Part shown: in pieces, positions 61,759 through 64,000 of the stretch
Layout: each line of letters starts with the position of its first letter
How positions within the stretch are numbered: position 1 is the stretch's first letter
Source: Tetrahymena thermophila SB210
Lineage: Eukaryota; Ciliophora; Oligohymenophorea; Hymenostomatida; Tetrahymenidae
Length of the DNA: 64,000 nucleotides
NCBI RefSeq assembly: GCF_000189635.1
Contig: NW_002476434.1
Coordinates: 1,736,001-1,800,000, forward strand
Direction of reading: 5' to 3'
Notes under the pieces: generated by a model
What the model saw: the letters and a program-made list of their open reading frames with translations, nothing else
The model's database searches: none
What the model was told of the DNA's origin: nothing
Program-made: the position numbers and the translations under genes

Positions 61759-63596
61759 GCTGTATACGAAAGTCCTACTAAAACATATTAATTCAAACAT
61801 AACAACCATTAAAAATCATCAACAATTTTTAAATATTTTTTATTTTCTCCAACCAAAACATTTATTCAAACATATTCTTAATAAGCCTAACCTTAGGTAA
61901 TTATAAATAATGATTGCTAACTATGTTAATTATTATTAACTAGTCTAGTTTTATCATTGATTATAAATAATAAACAATCAATTCTCAATTTATCTATCTA
62001 AAAGATCAATAATTTCAATAGAATTTTCTTTAGCTAGTAATAATTAGTCACTCATATGAAAAATATTAATAATCAGAATTAAGTTGAGCTTTTATTAACA
62101 AAATAAAATGAATAAATCATACTCATATCCATTTATTCAAATAGAACTTAGAAACTTAATTATTGGGTCATTAATATGATATTAAGATAAATTATTACGA
62201 ACTTAATGAACTTCCCTCAAACAAACTATTATATTAAACATTAACTTTTACAAACTATTAATTAAATAATTAATTAATTGATAAATTAACAAACTAATAA
62301 TTAACTATATAATTTTACTTATTCTTTCATTTATTTATTATCTTTTACTTATTATTTTTCATTATTAAGCATACTTCCATGTATGCACATTTACATAAAT
62401 ACATCTATATATATATATACATACATATTTTGTATTTCAATAAACATTAAAATTCAAACAACCAAAAATATATGCTTCGTCAAAAAATTCGTCACTATCC
62501 TGTTAAATGCGTATTCAATCTAAATCTAAATATATCTAAGTATTTCAGAACATTTCATCAACTATCAAAACATCTACTTAAAAATTTATCTCTACATAAT
62601 TATTAGACTAAATAAGATAAAAAAATTATTATTAATATACAATTATTTCAACAATCAAAATTAATTATTTATGTGTATTTTTTAATAAAAAAATCTCTCT
62701 AATCAAATTAAATATATTACAAACTATATTTCCTTTTATTATAATAAACTCATAATCAAAATCAAAAAATATGTTTGTATTTTTGGATACTAAAATTAAT
62801 TAATTTTAGCTATTAGCTGTTAAAATATTTTTAATTTAATTTAAAAATTATATTTGCAAAACATTAAATTTTGTACTGAATAATTATTTATTAGTGTTTA
62901 TAATTATTTATAATGAAAATCTATTGCATTTATTATAGAAGTAATAAATTAATTATTTAAATATTCAAATATTATTTAAATGTTCTCATTAATTTTAGCT
63001 ATAAACTGTTAAAATATTTTTAATTTAATTTAAAAATATATTTGCAAAACACTAAATTTTCTACTGAAGAATTATTTATTAATATTTATAATTATTTATA
63101 ATTTAAATCTATTGCATTTATTGTAGAAGTAATATATAAATAATTTAAATATTCAAATATTATTTAAATGTTCTCTCTTATATAAATCTCATCATATATC
63201 TTAAATTAATTGTTTTTTTTTTTGGAAAAACTCCTAAATAAATAACGATGTTAGAAATCAAATGGATGTTTTTATCGATTTCATATGCAAATATTTTTAA
63301 ATTATAAAGGAATTTAATTCAATTTTTAAAACTTTTTAAAGTTACATCCCAAAAAATTAAAAATGAAATGAGTTATATTTATTTAATGATTACGCTCGCT
63401 GACTTTGTTTGTTTTAGTTATGAAAAATGTAAATTAGTCGAATTTGATTCATTTATATTGCAGCCATAAGTCTCCAAAAAATAATTTACTAAACTGAGCT
63501 GAATTGACTATTTTAAATAATTGTTATTCATTTGATATCATAACATTAAAAAAAATTAAAGATTTAAATTGTAGAATCTGTAAGGTTTATTCGGTT
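61759..63596. other. Intergenic AT-rich DNA
   Basis: Contains a TA/CATA microsatellite near 62405-62430 and the direct repeat at 62799-63175. No gene or RNA gene seen. Confidence 0.6.
62799..63175 (+). repeat. Tandem direct repeat, two copies of about 189 bp
   Basis: About 62799-62987 and 62988-63175 match closely: both contain TTTTAGCTAT, TTTGCAAAACA, TTTATAATTATTTATAAT, CTATTGCATTTATT and AAATGTTCTC in the same order. Non-coding. Confidence 0.85.
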
Positions 63597-64000
63597 ATGC
63601 CAAAAAAAAGAAGTTTTTTTTAAACAATATGCTGTTGCTTTTGTTTTGATAGCACAGATCCTTAGCCTCCATAGCGTTAAGAATAATAAAGACCATAAAT
63701 TAATCAATAGTAGCAATGTAAGATTAGAAAAATTAGAATAAAACTCAAAAAAAATACATAGTTTAATTGATCATTATTTAAAAATTTTTAAATAGAAAAT
63801 TAGAGAAACCCATAACCTGTATAACAAGAATAACCTCAGTAAAAAAAAGAAGTAGATTTAGCTATTAAAAGAGACTTCGATCTCTCAATAGGTTAAATTA
63901 GTTGGAAAGAAGAAAGATTAAACGAAGAAGATGTAAACAAGTATAAATATTGTTGCCCTATCTGCTTAATTTATTTCAATAGTAAATAGTTAATTATAAA
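63597..64000 (+). CDS. RING-like zinc-finger protein, 5' part (runs off the window)
   Basis: Exon 1 is 63597-63717. Exon 2 starts at 63796 (phase 1 join across a GTAAG..ATAG intron) and is open to the window end. The N-terminus has a cluster of cysteines after a basic start (MPKKRSFFQTICCCFCF) that could be palmitoylated, then a Gln/Pro-rich linker read largely from TAA/TAG. A charged segment leads into KYKYCCPICLIYFN, which looks like the first Cys pair of a RING or related zinc finger. The rest of the finger lies beyond the window, so ligase function is inference. Confidence 0.65.

Noticed and set aside
1..64000. Bacterial-type features (operons, Shine-Dalgarno sites, CRISPR)
   Set aside because: Spliced genes, GT..AG introns and the ciliate genetic code show that this is eukaryotic nuclear DNA.

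Overview
The window looks like nuclear DNA of an oligohymenophorean ciliate, closest in style to Tetrahymena. It is extremely AT-rich. Every convincing gene is open only if TAA and TAG are read as glutamine and TGA is the sole stop (ciliate nuclear code). Introns are GT..AG, AT-rich, mostly 45-170 bp, and intergenic gaps are long. All exon joins below were made by eye from splice-site and frame logic plus comparison between paralogues; no search or transcript data were available. I saw no tRNA, rRNA or CRISPR.

Region 1 (1-45.7 kb) is a tandem array of one giant gene family. Copy A (3164-20611, 32 exons, 4831 aa) and copy B (27841-45670, 33 exons, 4829 aa) can each be spliced into one uninterrupted frame. 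Nearly all exon boundaries and phases match, and every exon length difference is a multiple of three. The predicted protein has a charged cytoplasmic N-terminus, one membrane span, an ectodomain-like region of about 500 aa, a second span, a hydrophobic multi-span block near residues 1130-1300, a long coiled coil, about 2400 aa of mostly helical sequence, an EF-hand-like motif and a C-terminal hydrophobic segment. I cannot assign it to a named family. Between A and B lies a third copy (21959-22668) reduced to its last exons and joined directly to the diverged 5' flanking repeat that also precedes A (twice) and B. A 125-bp element with TA-flanked inverted termini sits in one of those repeats. 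An unrelated single-exon membrane protein gene (24061-25503) lies inside the array.

Region 2 (45.7-64 kb) holds ordinary single genes: a small unknown gene on the minus strand (46645-47241), divergent from a kelch-repeat/BTB gene (48012-50163); two tandem serpin genes on the minus strand (51275-52390 and 53755-54873) inside a 2.48-kb segmental duplication; a possible small minus-strand ORF (55632-56063); a leucine-rich-repeat gene built as one repeat per exon with all phase-2 introns (56499-58928); a histidine-phosphatase-fold protein that has lost the RHG catalytic motif (60982-61758); and the 5' end of a RING-like zinc-finger gene running off the right edge (63597-64000).

The genes do not form an operon-like system. 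The unifying theme is local duplication (giant genes, serpins, flank repeats, a 189-bp direct repeat) at different stages of retention and decay.
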